Shown here: one piece after another, positions 1 to 12,118 of the stretch
How the letters are laid out: the number at the start of each line of letters is the position of its first letter
Position numbering within the stretch: position 1 is the first letter of the stretch
NCBI GenBank assembly: GCA_000231825.2
Contig: JH720300.1
Location: 1,675,928-1,739,927 of the forward strand
Origin: Tetrahymena elliotti 4EA
Lineage: Eukaryota > Ciliophora > Oligohymenophorea > Hymenostomatida > Tetrahymenidae
Direction: 5' to 3'
Length of the DNA: 64,000 nt
Position numbers and translations under genes: made by a program
The notes under the pieces: model-generated
What the model was told of the DNA's origin: nothing
Seen by the model: only the letters and a program-made list of their open reading frames with translations
The model's database searches: none

Positions 1-125
1 GTGGCTTTTTCTTTTATGAGTTTGACTTCACCGAAAGCTCCTCTACCCAAATCTCCATTACTTTTTTTAGGTGCATTTATAAATTCATAATCATCTAAAC
101 TTCTTGCTTTTTTAGACTGAGACAT
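1..125 (-). CDS. Protein kinase, N-terminal fragment (runs off window)
   Basis: The minus strand opens with ATG at 125 and gives about 41 residues before the window edge. The visible part is a short polar leader followed by the glycine-rich nucleotide-binding loop GRGAFGEVKL, which is subdomain I of a eukaryotic Ser/Thr kinase. The VAIK lysine, HRD and DFG motifs lie outside the window, so activity cannot be judged and the subfamily is not assignable. The start is the first ATG and is preceded by A/T-rich non-coding sequence. It is transcribed away from the gene that begins at 1749. Confidence 0.75.
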   Translation of the reverse strand, partial: MSQSKKARSLDDYEFINAPKKSNGDLGRGAFGEVKLIKEKA

Positions 126-1748
126 TGTACTTTAATTAACACTCTCATCTATTAATTATGTATAATCAAGATTATTCTTTTTATCTGAGTTTCCTTAATT
201 ATCTTTTTGCCCACATTTATGATTAACCCTATAAAAAAATTTATATTAATGTAGGCCTAATAAGTAATTAAATCATTTAGTAGTGTAATTTTTAATAAAT
301 CTTCCAATTATCAAAATAAGAAATGTGTATTACTTATCCATATCTAAGCATTCTTATGAGCAATAAAAAACTTCATAACACCCATAGCAGGGCTTATAAA
401 TGATACTTTAATTAGCTTGAGATTTGCTTTCATCGTTATAAACGCACTGCTAGCGATTACACTTAAACATATGTATTATCTGATTTAAATACTATTTATT
501 ATAATTTTTTAAAAAGCTACTTCTATTTTCTATACTTTTAAAGACCTATCTATCTTCCCAAAAAATTTAAGTTTGTAAATATCAATTTTTGATTAAATAA
601 TTTACAAAAATCAAACCAGTTAGAAAGTAGTTTATTTATTCTTTTAAACAGAGAAGCGTATCAAAATTCATAATGTTTTTGATAAAAAAATCAAATCTAA
701 TTATTCTATTGTATAATTTCGAAAGTTAAAATAAAAAATAAAATTAAGTCATCATCAACTCTCATCGGCAGATTTCATAGCATAAAATTTCGTAAATGGC
801 TTAATTTTTTTTGAACACTTTATTTTTTAAATATTTTATTTTATTTTTAAATATTCATAACATGTATTAAAATTGCATTCTAAATACTTTAACAAATTAA
901 ATCACTCACTCAATTTAAAAAAATCTATGGTTAAAAAATTGTCAAATTTTTTTTATTGAGGTTATGTTTTCAATTATCAAGAATTAGAAATTATGATTAA
1001 TGGATGAATCTTTAAAAAATTTTTAAACAAATTTGCTGAAAAATAAAAATGATGGGAACCAAAAATATAGTTCAATTAAAAAAATATTTTTTTAATCAGA
1101 TAATTGGAAATTGTTTATTCATTTAAATCTAATTTAAGTTTATTCTTATTAATAAAAATAATTTCTTTGAATAATTTTAAAAAAATCTTCCAATTTCTCA
1201 TCTTTATTGAATTTATTTTACTATTTTTGTTAATTTGAGATTAGAATATTTTTTAGTTGTTATTTGTGAAAATTTAAAAAAATGAAAAGTATGATATTTA
1301 TTCATAAATTAAATAAAAAGGACAATATAAAAAACATTCATTTACAATATTAAAAGTAAAATTTAAGACAGAAAATATGTAATCAATATCCGTAAAGAAG
1401 AATTAAATTAGGATATTTGCTAGATTATTAAATTAATTGGTAAATAATGTTTGATTCGAATATATTTTGTGGTAAAAACAGAAATTGGTATTGCAATTTA
1501 ATTACATTGCCCAATGATAATGCAAGTTATAAAATTTAATAATACCTCAACAATAAATTTGATTGAGCTATTCGATAAATTTGATATAATTTTGATTAGC
1601 ATGTTTAGAAATTATGGTATTTTGAATATTAATTTTATAGACGATAAGTAAAGGAAAGTTATTCGGAATTATTATAACCATAGAATTTAGTTAGATAATA
1701 AGCATTTAATTAATTAATCAAAACAAATACTAAATACTTATATATTGT
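126..1748. other. Intergenic, divergent promoter region
   Basis: This 1.6 kb lies between two divergently transcribed genes. It is very AT-rich with many A and T runs and frequent TGA in all frames. I see no RNA gene, repeat array or conserved domain. Promoters of both flanking genes should lie here, but no element can be named. Confidence 0.6.
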
Positions 1749-4700
1749 ATGAATTTATTGGAGAATAAAAGAAGAGCAGTTCGCTCTATTTCTGAACAAT
1801 CATTTTAAAAATAAAATATGGGGTACAAAAAATAGTAGGATGAGAATAATGATAATTAAAGATCTTATTTGAATACTAGCTCTTTCATTCCTATGCCTAA
1901 AGGAAATTTTTTTGATTCTCATAAAAGTCAATTAATTGTTCATAAATAGAACTTCTAAAGCTAAAATAAGTCTTTAAATGATATTTTAAAAATGAATGCT
2001 CAAGCTAAAGAGGAGGAAGAAAAAAGCTTATAAAAAGCAAGAAATGTAATTTATACAAATATTGTGAGAGATTATGCTAAAAATCATGTTCATACAGAAA
2101 CGAGTTTAAATTCGAGAGGCAATAATAATACAACACATCAAACAACAAGAGTCTAAACTACTTAAATTAGAGGGCTTAGTACAGCTGGAACAGTAGGTAG
2201 TAGTGATGCAAAATTTATGAAGTTTTATAATTTCGAAGATTTTCTTGAAAAAACTAAGCTGCAATTGCTCTCTGAATAGTAAAATATGCAATAAAACTAA
2301 AAATAATCACAAAGTTTATAAAAAATAAAACCTTAACCACCTATTTTTTAAGCTTATTAACACTAGCAACAGTTGTAATAACAGTAGGTTTATTAAAATA
2401 GAGGAGTAATAAATGTATAAAAAGCATATTTAACAAATTTATCACAAGCCAAAATCTTAAAAATTAAACCTCTGACTCTTTAATAAAAAAAAGCAGTTAG
2501 CAGTGCAGAAGATTATTATAAATATTTATCTCAAAGAAATGAAAAATTAGACTCAAATTAATCTGGATAAGAAAATACAAATGTGTTACATACGAAGAAG
2601 CCTTCTTTAGATTAAATTTATGAGAATGTTTTCTAAGAGTAATAAAAAGAAGAACAAGAATATTTTAATTCAATAAAATCTAAATAAAATTAGAAATAAA
2701 AGTAACAAAGCTCTTTGATTTAGAAAATCAACAATATAAATGTAAATATTTTATTCTATCTCCAATATGATAATACTAAACAAATTTTATTTTTTGAAAA
2801 TAGAAATAACCAAAATAAATTTCAGTTAATGTTCTCAGATTAAATTAAAATTTTGAATAGTAATCTAAAATATCTGAGGAGAATAGCTTTGAAATGCAAT
2901 CTTCAATGTTAGGTAACTTTCGGATCAAAATAGCTAGCAAATCATTGTACTTTAAAATAATAATTTAGATCATGCTCAAAGAGTAAAGTTTCACAAAATA
3001 CAAGTGTCTGATCAAGATGATATTTACACTGAAGTTTATGAAGAAGAATTTATGAAAGAAATCAAGGTATCTGTAAAAATGGAGCATGAAATAATAAAAA
3101 TAGAGACAGAACTTGGTAAAGTAGAAAAACCTGAAATAGTAAGCATGGAAATCTAAATATTTAAAGAGTGTCTGGAATAATTTTAGATATTAGAATTTAA
3201 AGAAATTTATGAATTATAAGATAACTAAAACATAAAATATATAAAATGTTTTAATAACTAGAAAAATAGAGAAGAAATTATTGAATTTTTTGAGTGCTAA
3301 AATATTAATTCTCATCTTTATTATTTCAAAAATTTAATTCTTAGACATACTTTTTAAAGCAAAGGAATCACTCCCAATCCTATTATTCCTACTTTTGCTT
3401 TATTTAACAGCTCCAGTTAAAATAAAATAATTATTATAAGCGTCTTTCCTATTCTTATTCCAATTGAAAGTATTATTCATTTTAGATATTTTGCTAAAAA
3501 ACCATTTCCTGAAAAGTAGATTTTAACAATGATGAAAACTATGATTTTTTAAATAAAATATTTATATGAAAATTATCGCTTATCTGTAGGTTAAATAAAC
3601 ACAGAAAACATATTTTTAGATTGCTAAGATTATCAACTTAAATTTTTTAATTTATCCTCTGCCTCAATCCACATTCTTCCAACGTAGAATATTTAAATAA
3701 TTTTATTGCTTCTATATTTTTAAATTCTTTTTCCACTTACAAAATTACAACTTTTTATTTTTATAAAGAAGAATGAGCTAGTTTTGGAAGAGTAGCTCAC
3801 TGATGAAAGACTGTTAGGAGCTTGGTTAATGCTTTTTCATGCTTAAAAATTTAATGACTCAATAAAGAATGAATGAGAAATCTGATAGCATACAAATTGA
3901 ATTAATTTAAGAATAAGAAGATAGAAAAGACCAATTTAGTTCTGAAATAATTCTTGAACTGCTCAAAATACAGAAAATTTCCTCAGAAGAAGAAAATTAA
4001 AGGCTAGGATATGACCCATTTAAGAAAATAAATTACATCTTTGAAACATAAATTAAAGATTACCAATTAGAAGTTATTGATTTAGATTTTAAAAATTTGG
4101 ATATTTTCATGAATGTGAGAATTTTAAAAGATAATCAAACATTATCTTAATATTATAAGAAAACACTTCAACCTGTAAAGTCTCTAGCCTATAAAAAAAT
4201 AAAAACTCCTTCAGAAAAAATAGCTGAACTGAAAACTTGTCTTGAAAATTGGAAGATTCATCTGAAAAGCAAAGTAAGCAACTTAAATTTTATAGAATTC
4301 AAAAAAAAAAATTTTTATTTCCAAAAAAAGATATTTACAAAGATTTTGTTTCAATTTCTTTAATATCAAGAACATAAACTTTGATTAAACTAAAAAAAAT
4401 TTTAAATCCTTTAAAAGCTTAAATTAAATAAAAACAGTATCATTAAATAAAGATAAATCTCAGAAAAATATTGACTTAAATAAAACTCAAAAAATAAAAA
4501 ATGTTTAAATTCTCAAATAAATTAAATAAAACATAGTTTGATGATTAATATTTTTATTTTTTTATTTTATCAAGAATTTAATTAAAATTATTAATATTTA
4601 TAATGTTTTTTTTTGAAGGAATTTGAATCTTGTGAAAAATATGGTGATTATTATATTGAAAATGTAGACTAAGAAGAAATGAATGAAAAGTAAAAACTCT

Positions 4701-7093
4701 TACTTGCAGAAGTATTTTCAAAGCAAGGAGGAGTCAAAATTTTTTTGTAAAAGTATGATTAAGGAAGAAATTACTTATTGTAAGGATTGGCTATTTATAG
4801 CTCTCTAAACCAAAGACATACTCCTTCTTGTGTTATGACTATTATAGAATTAGCAAAATTAGATTTGGTTTATGAAAATTAAATTAATTGTGAATCTGCT
4901 GCAGGGTATCTTTTGGAACTTTATTTTGCATAATTGTTAGCAGATGAATCTTAAATATAATGGGAATATAATTTAATTTCTTAAATTTTAGAATTACTTT
5001 GTCTACTTGCATCTAAGCTAAATATCTATGAAGTTTAGCCTTTTTTTTATGATCAAATTATTAACTAGATGAGAATTCAGCTTGAATAAGAATCAATATT
5101 AGTAAAAAGTAACATCATAGTAGATTATTATATTAAATCTGCTGATTGTTATTAGGAGTGTTCTAATTTAAAAGAAGCTGCTAATATGCTCTAAAAATCA
5201 GTAGTTTTTGCTGAAAATGATTAGAGCTTAGAAAAAATAGCATCTAAGTAATCTTAAATTCTTTAAGAAGCAAAAGAAATAGCATCAATTGAAAAGGTAA
5301 AATTGCTTTAAATTGGTTTAGTATTTAATAATAATTAATTAGGTTAATCAACAAATATTTGAAAAAATTGAAGAATATAGAAATAAGTTAGATAGTTCAC
5401 TCAAAGCTGCTTAACCAGATTATTTGTCTTACTATGATACTTTTGAATAATACTTTAGTTACATTATTTCTAACAATATTTAGACTGATGAGTAATTTAT
5501 TTCTGAACTCAACAAAGCTTCATACATAGTTGGAGGAAGCTAAATAAAATAACCATAAAAAGCTCAAAAATATCTTTTAAAAGCTTTAGAAAAGCTATTT
5601 TAATCAGAGAAATTTAGCTTAGAAGAATAAAAGGCTAAGAAATTAGATATTTATGAGAAAATAGGTCTTTATAGTTTCGAATAAGACTAAGATTTACTTG
5701 CTTTAATGTGGTTTTTAGTTTGTGTTTAAATAAGAATATAAGATCTAAAAAACTACAGTTAATATGATGAATCATACTTTAACAATTTAAATTAGATAAG
5801 TAAATGCTGCTTTAGACTTAAATATAACTATGCTTACATAATAATATAAAAAACAATTGTTACAAAACTTAAAAATGAGGAAGAACAGCTTTAAATATTA
5901 ACAAATATCACCAAAATGAATATTGAGGTGGCAAACCTTACTGATGGTATTCAGTTTAATGAATTAGCTAAGATTCTTGCAGAAAAATTAAAAGATTATT
6001 CTACTCTTCAAAATATTTAAACTTATAGACTTAGCCTGATAAGTAAAATCCCAGATTCAGAAGATGCAAACAAATATTTACAGTCATTAAAAGTTAGCAT
6101 TGATAGGTGTATATAAGACGGGTAACTGAATGAAGCTGCTTAGCATTATCATGAATATTTTAAAATTATAGAAGCCTAAAAAGAACCAAAATACACTATT
6201 TAAACAGTAGAAAATTACAACGAATACGCTGACTTGATTTGGAAGCAAGGAAATAAAAAGCAAGCGATGAATTGTAAGTTATAAAATTAAATTTTTATTT
6301 TTATTTTAACAAATTTATTCAATAAAAAGTTTTCAAAAAGGGTTTGAAAGTTCAAATAAAATTATTTGGGTTAAATGAGCCAAATACTTTAAAGAACATT
6401 TAAAATGTTGGTATTTTATATTATGAGTTAGATATGCATGAGTAAGCTCTCATTCTTTTTGAAGATATACTCAAAACACTTAGAAGGAGTAAAACTTATA
6501 ATACATAATACTTTTAAGCATTGGAGTATGAAGCAAATATTTACAAATTTTAAAAAAATGTTGATTAATCACTTGTTTGTCTCCACGAGTATAGAGATGT
6601 CATACAGAAATTTCCTCCAAAAAACCCTTAATTTAATAATAAACTTTAAGAAATATCATTTGAGATTGGAAAACTTTACAGTGAATAGAGAAAATTTTAC
6701 GAAGCTGAGCCATATTTTAGAGAAGCACTAAAAATAAAGGCAAAGCTGTAAAGTAATGATGCTAATATTATTATTTAAAAGTACCTTTATGAATATAGTC
6801 AGTGCTTATTCTAAGTTGGAAATAGCTTAGAAGCTTCAAATATTTTCAAAGAGTAAGTAGAAACCTGGAGGAGAGTAAGAACCATTAAACCAAATTAAAT
6901 GCAAATGTACTTAGATGATTACCATGAGCTTTTCCTTAACTACTCAAAGATTTCTAGTATGTACGAAGTTCTTTCAGACATAAAGCATAATTTTGAATAA
7001 AAAAATGTTAAAACTAACATATAAACCAATGAGTTTTATAAAGCTCTTTGTGTTAAAATAGCAGAAATAGAAACTCACTATTAAATAAAATGA
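1749..7093 (+). CDS. Large protein with degenerate kinase-like domain and TPR-like repeats
   Basis: Seven exons give 1564 residues; introns are 2742-2803, 2913-2968, 3825-3888, 4274-4618, 5297-5342 and 6274-6350, and the spliced length is a multiple of three. Residues 1-360 are Q/N-rich. Residues about 365-650 resemble a protein kinase core only loosely: the catalytic-loop position reads NTENIFLD without HRD, and the Mg-loop position reads LKFFN instead of DFG, so I infer a pseudokinase. The rest is helical, with TPR-like units near the end (for example ALILFEDILKTL and YEAEPYFREALKIKAKL, a kinesin-light-chain-like pattern). The third intron removes a TGA at 3874 and joins the two halves; if it is not used there are two genes. 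ATG 1818 is an alternative start, but the 23 upstream codons look coding. The 345-nt intron is unusually long. Confidence 0.75.
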
Positions 7094-8157
7094 ATATGTG
7101 GATTTATTTAATTAAAAATTTTAAATCATCAAATACTTATTTAGATCAATTTTATCTATTTTAGATCTAAATTTCATCCACTTTCTTTCTTATTCTTAAC
7201 TTAAAAGCATCATTATATCTATCTATATTTTATTTATTGCTTATATATTTTATTTATTTCCTAAAATTAGGTTATTTACTTAATTAAAATATTCTACACA
7301 AAAAATTAAATTCAAAAAGAAGTAAGTTTCTTATATAATTGATGATGAGATCACTGAAATTTTTTTTACATTAAATAAATTTAATTTATATATATATATA
7401 TGTATAGCACCCTAGGGTACTGCCTTAATAAAGGCTACATACAAATAGAATACATATAAATTTTTAATTTTAATAAAAACAATTTTGTTGTTAATTACTT
7501 GATTTTGAAATGTTAAAATTAGTTATTTTTTACTTTAAAAAAAGAAATGATGCTATTGATAGGTTGGCTTTTTTTTTTTTGTAAAAAATGAACTCTAAGA
7601 TAAAAATAGGTTAACAGCTTGTAAATCATTTTTCTATTTCAAAAATAAAAAAATAAGAAGAATTTTTAAGATTTTTTCATTGATGGCATTTTTTTAAAGT
7701 GCATTAGTTGGTTAATATAAAGTAAATTAACAAATTATCATACTGTAAGATAGAATATTACTTTATAGAAAATATACTTAAAATAGAGATCTCATTAAAA
7801 TTTAGTAGGCTTTTAATTAAAACAATTACATTAGAAAGAACAAATATAATAGTCCTGTATAAAAATAAATAATTAAATAAAATGTTAGTTAAACTATTCT
7901 TAATAACAAATATTTGCAAAAATTTAGTATATTGAGTGCAATTAAAAAGAATTTTAAATAAATTTGTAAATATTAATTTATTATAATTATCAGTTGAGGG
8001 TGTTTGCTTGATTGATTGTTTGCAATAATAAAATCTCTAAAAATTAAAAATTTTGGTAGAAAATAATAATAACTCATCTGTAATATAAATCAAAAATAAA
8101 AAGGTCTTAACATATTTAAACAAAAAAAGCATAGCTGAATATATAAAGGAAAATAAA
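7094..8157. other. Intergenic region with short dispersed repeat
   Basis: No gene is seen. The region holds a (TA)n run and a short hairpin-bearing element (separate entry) about 300 bases after the upstream stop codon. The rest is A/T runs. Confidence 0.6.
7388..7445 (+). repeat. Short dispersed element, copy A ((TA)n + hairpin)
   Basis: A (TA)n tract is followed by the core TAGGGTACTGCC (7413-7424) and a perfect stem-loop: GCCTT at 7422-7426, loop AATA, AAGGC at 7431-7435, then ATAC. A second copy in reverse orientation lies at 21073-21130 with the same order of parts. Both copies lie in the 3' flank of a gene, in the same orientation as that gene. The function is unknown; a 3'-end processing signal or a small mobile repeat are both possible. 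Confidence 0.65.
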
Positions 8158-10658
8158 ATGGCCTAGTAATTTAATGGAACTTAAAAATATGATACCTAAG
8201 GAGGGCATAAACTTAACAGAAAAACAACTAAAATAGAGTTTTTGTCCTAAGAAAATTAACAATTAAAAGAATAGGTGCAGGAATTACAAAATATTATTTC
8301 ACTTAATAAAGAAGCTTTGAAAATAGCAATGTAGCCCAATATGGATAATAGTTAGAGTTCAAACTTCAATAATGAAAACTCATTTTAGAAATCTAATAAT
8401 GTTTCCACTAACGATAATTCAAAAGCACTTACTCTAATATTATCTGCAATGTATTCGGAAAATGAATCATTAATCAAAATTAATGAGAAACTAGCAGAAG
8501 AAAGAAATATAGCTCAAAGCAAAGTAAATTCTTAGAAGCTAAATATTTTTTAAGCTATTAAATTTTCAATTAGGCTCTTATTAATGAACAAATATCTGAA
8601 GCATCTTAAAAACATGAAAAAGAGCTTATTTAAGATTTAGAAGAGAAAGTTATGAACTTATCAAAGAAAGTGAAAGAATAGGAACAATTAATATATTCAT
8701 ATGAAAAAATACGTCCTGATTATGATGAAATCAGTGGAATTGTGATCAAATACAGAGATGTAACTAATTTTATCTTATTTTGATAAGTTTTTATTTACTT
8801 ACAAAATAAAAAAATTCTATTTACTTAACTCATACTTTTCATAAAATAAGTATAAATAATTTTATTAAAACAGGTTATTAATATTAATGACTAAACAATA
8901 AGATTGCATGATGAAAATGAGAGGCTAAACATGATTATTTTAAAATTAACAAGAGAAAATAATAGTCTTAAAACAGACAAGTAAGATTTAGTGAAAATTA
9001 ATATGGTAAAAAATTCTTTCATTTTACTTACTTTTAAAATCTTAACTAAATAAATTTAATAAAAGTAAATGAGTAATGAAATACTCAGGTTAAAAGCCGC
9101 CTTAGCTGCTCCTCTAGGTAGATCAGCTTATACATCTAATTCTAATTCAAATACTGTTTTGATTGATGAAGTAGCCAAAGGAAAATAACTTATTAAAAGT
9201 AGTCTTTAATTTACATATTAAAAATGCTATTTTCAAAAATAATCTGCAAATTAAATTTAAATATTTTTTAATTAAAAGTTCATAAAAAATTAATGAAAAA
9301 TGACAATAGTGATGAGGAGGATTAAGATGATGAGGAAGATATGGAGTCAGAAATTGATATTTTGCCTGATAAGGCTACTCTCTACACTGAGATTGGTACT
9401 ACAAGCACTAACCCAAAACCAAGTGGCTTAGTCATACCAAAATTAGATTTAGCAAAGGCATTAAAAATTTAAGAAATAAATGCAAAGAAATCAACTATGT
9501 AATAACTTTAGAAGCAATAAGGGTCAGATATTGGAGCAGTTTGTCAATAGCTTAAAAGGTAAGATATTACTTTTTAAAAATAAAATTAAATAAACAATTA
9601 AATTAGGGTTGAAGCAGATTTAACAATAGCAAAGAAGAATTTATAGAGAGAAATGCTTTTAAACAAAACATTGCAAATAGAAAATGAAAATTTAAAGAGA
9701 TTTAATGTTGAATTGGAATCAAGAAACGAAACATTAGTTACTGCCAGCTAAATGTATGAAGAGAAATGGCAAAAAGTGTTCCAAGCATTTTAATTTTACA
9801 GAGATTATTATAAAAAGAATTTTTCATAGAATTAGCAAAATGCCCAAAATTTGTAAATGTAAAGGAGTAATAGATCTTAGAATAAAGGAGACAGAAGTAT
9901 GATAGGAATTGATATTTTGAATTCTTCATCCTACACAACTACTCATAATAGATATATGTCTTATAATAGCAATAATTTAGCTCAAGCAGTTAATATAAAT
10001 GATTCGCAATTAAATATGGATCCAGATAAACTTCTTACATCAAAAATGATTTCTCGTAAGGATTTACCCAACCAAAAGAATAATGAATAAAAGAGTATAT
10101 TAGATCTAAACAATAATGAAATAAATTTAGATGAAGAAATTTACAAAATAGACCCTTAATCCCAAAAGGAATATGCTAAAAATTATTTACTCAATATAGC
10201 TAAAGAGGTCTATGGTATATTCAATAAAGTAGTTTTCATTATTTTTTGAGTGATTTATTTAATTTATTTTATTAATAAAATTTCAGTAATCGAAGCGTAT
10301 TAGTAATTTATCTCCAACAAGAAAATCTAAAATTAAAAATTCTATACAAAATGAATATAAATTAAAGCGTTCCTTAAGTAATCCTCTTGACTATATGAAC
10401 GATCAAGGTAAGGAAATGATAATTTAAAACAATTATCAAAATCTTGATAGAAGTGATATTGGGGCAGGAATAAGAAACTTTACAACTTAAGTTGGCTAAG
10501 ATTAAATAGAGCAACGTTCATAGTAAAAATATAAGGAATTAAACGATGTCATAAATAATTAAGAAATATTAATATAATTTACTGAATAAACAGATGAAAA
10601 GCATTCAAACAATTTAGCAGGGCATACTCCTATTAAGCCATAATAACTTAATGATTGA
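8158..10658 (+). CDS. Coiled-coil protein, unknown function
   Basis: Seven exons encode 696 residues; introns are 8524-8573, 8760-8873, 9006-9065, 9199-9278, 9559-9606 and 10229-10286, and the spliced length is a multiple of three. The start MAQQFNGTQ follows an A-rich leader. Long heptad-like stretches rich in E, K, L and Q (about residues 25-60, 120-230 and 410-470) indicate coiled coils, separated by an acidic patch (DNSDEEDQDDEEDMES) and S/N-rich linkers. There is no signal peptide, membrane segment or recognised catalytic motif. A cytoskeletal or basal-body role would be typical for such proteins, but that is guesswork. Confidence 0.8.
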
Positions 10659-11141
10659 TAAAATTTAAAATCAATTCAAATTACATATAAATTTAATTAA
10701 AGAGTAGAGTATTTATTTGATTGTTTATTTTCAAATATATCTAATATTTTATTTCATTTTGAAAATTTCCTTCATCTTGTAATGATTAAAGTGAAAAACA
10801 TTTTTGTTTAGAAAAATAACTTTTCAATTTTTCATCTAAAAAATTTCTGTTCAACCAACATTTTTATCAAAATAAAACATAAATACTATTTATTTCCAGC
10901 AAATATTTGCTCTTCTATTTATTTTAATTGTTTTCCAAAAAAATTTATTCTAAGATTATGTTTTTCTTAAACAATTTACTAAATATTCAAATTCATATAT
11001 TGTTTTATGTGATTTATTAAGATAGTTAATTAGACTCAAGGCCTTGGTTTTTTGAGTAAATTATTATTGTGTGAATTAAATTTAAAGTTATAAATTGCTA
11101 AGAATTAAAATTTAATATACAATTATTTAGAATAGTAAAGG
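10659..11141. other. Intergenic
   Basis: About 480 AT-rich bases between two genes on the same strand. It should hold the 3' end of the upstream gene and the promoter of the next; nothing recognisable is seen. Confidence 0.55.
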
Positions 11142-11844
11142 ATGGATTCGGAATAGTTAGCACTATCAAACTTAAGAAATAGTAATTGATGAAATCAAAA
11201 GTTCTAAATTAAATTTCTGTTTGATAATATTGATGTTGAAGAGTATATCATAATTTTTCGTTTTTATAAAAAAGGTATCATGATTATGAAGTAAGAAAAA
11301 TAAATAGTTTTGTAGGATTTATAGTAAGATAGAATGGATCTATCAAGGTTGTTGATGGCATAATCAAAGTTAAATTTATAGTATATGTAACAGAAGAGAT
11401 AAACAGAAGCTAAAAAAGAAAAACTAAAGAATTTAGATAAAATGCTAGGCCAATCAATAGATAGTTTAAAAAAAGTAATTAGATTCAATTTGTAAATTTG
11501 TTGTGAAGATTAATTATCTTGATAAAATAATTTATAAGTTTTTTTTCTATTCTAGATTTAAACTTAAATTAGCATTTTTAAAACAATAAAAATTAGAGGA
11601 GTAACTAATTAAAAAGATTAAATATTTTTGTTGATTTTCAAAATAATTTTTGGCTTTGTATCATTTAAACCCTTTTTTTGGAAGATTTTACTTAATGCTA
11701 ATAAATATTTAATAAAAAAACTAGATTAAAGAAACTACTTAACGTCTTTCTTAAGCATTAGATCATGAAACTTCTGTAATAAGAGATAAGTATTAAAAGC
11801 TACAAGCAGAGAATCCTTAAAACTACTAAAAATATTTTGATTGA
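11142..11844 (+). CDS. Small coiled-coil protein, unknown
   Basis: The preferred model has four exons with introns 11182-11274 (or 11182-11241), 11492-11555 and 11601-11684. It gives 153 (or 164) residues and a length divisible by three either way. The protein starts MDSEQLALSNLRN and is almost entirely charged helix (for example QEKQIVLQDLQQDRMDLSRL and LDHETSVIRDKYQKLQAE). A shorter model stops at the TGA at 11520-11522. After the chosen TGA at 11842 the frame stays open for 19 more codons and contains CFDKC, which may be chance. No family is recognised. Confidence 0.6.
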
Positions 11845-12118
11845 ATAAAAGAAAATGATTTTGCTTGTTTTGATAAATGTTTTAAAAGAAAGTTAAAAAA
11901 GTGATAGTAAATTAATAAAATTTTAAATGGTTATTTATTTAAAAGAAATATAAACTTTATATTTTATAAATTATTATTAACTTAAAAATTATGTCCTAAA
12001 CTTTATCACTATTTTATTTTTGGAAAAGATCATTTTTAGTAAAATAAAAAAACGGACGGTTAAAAATATTACAAAAAAAAAGATTATTTAATTCAAATTA
12101 TAAATTTTTTTTATAAGG

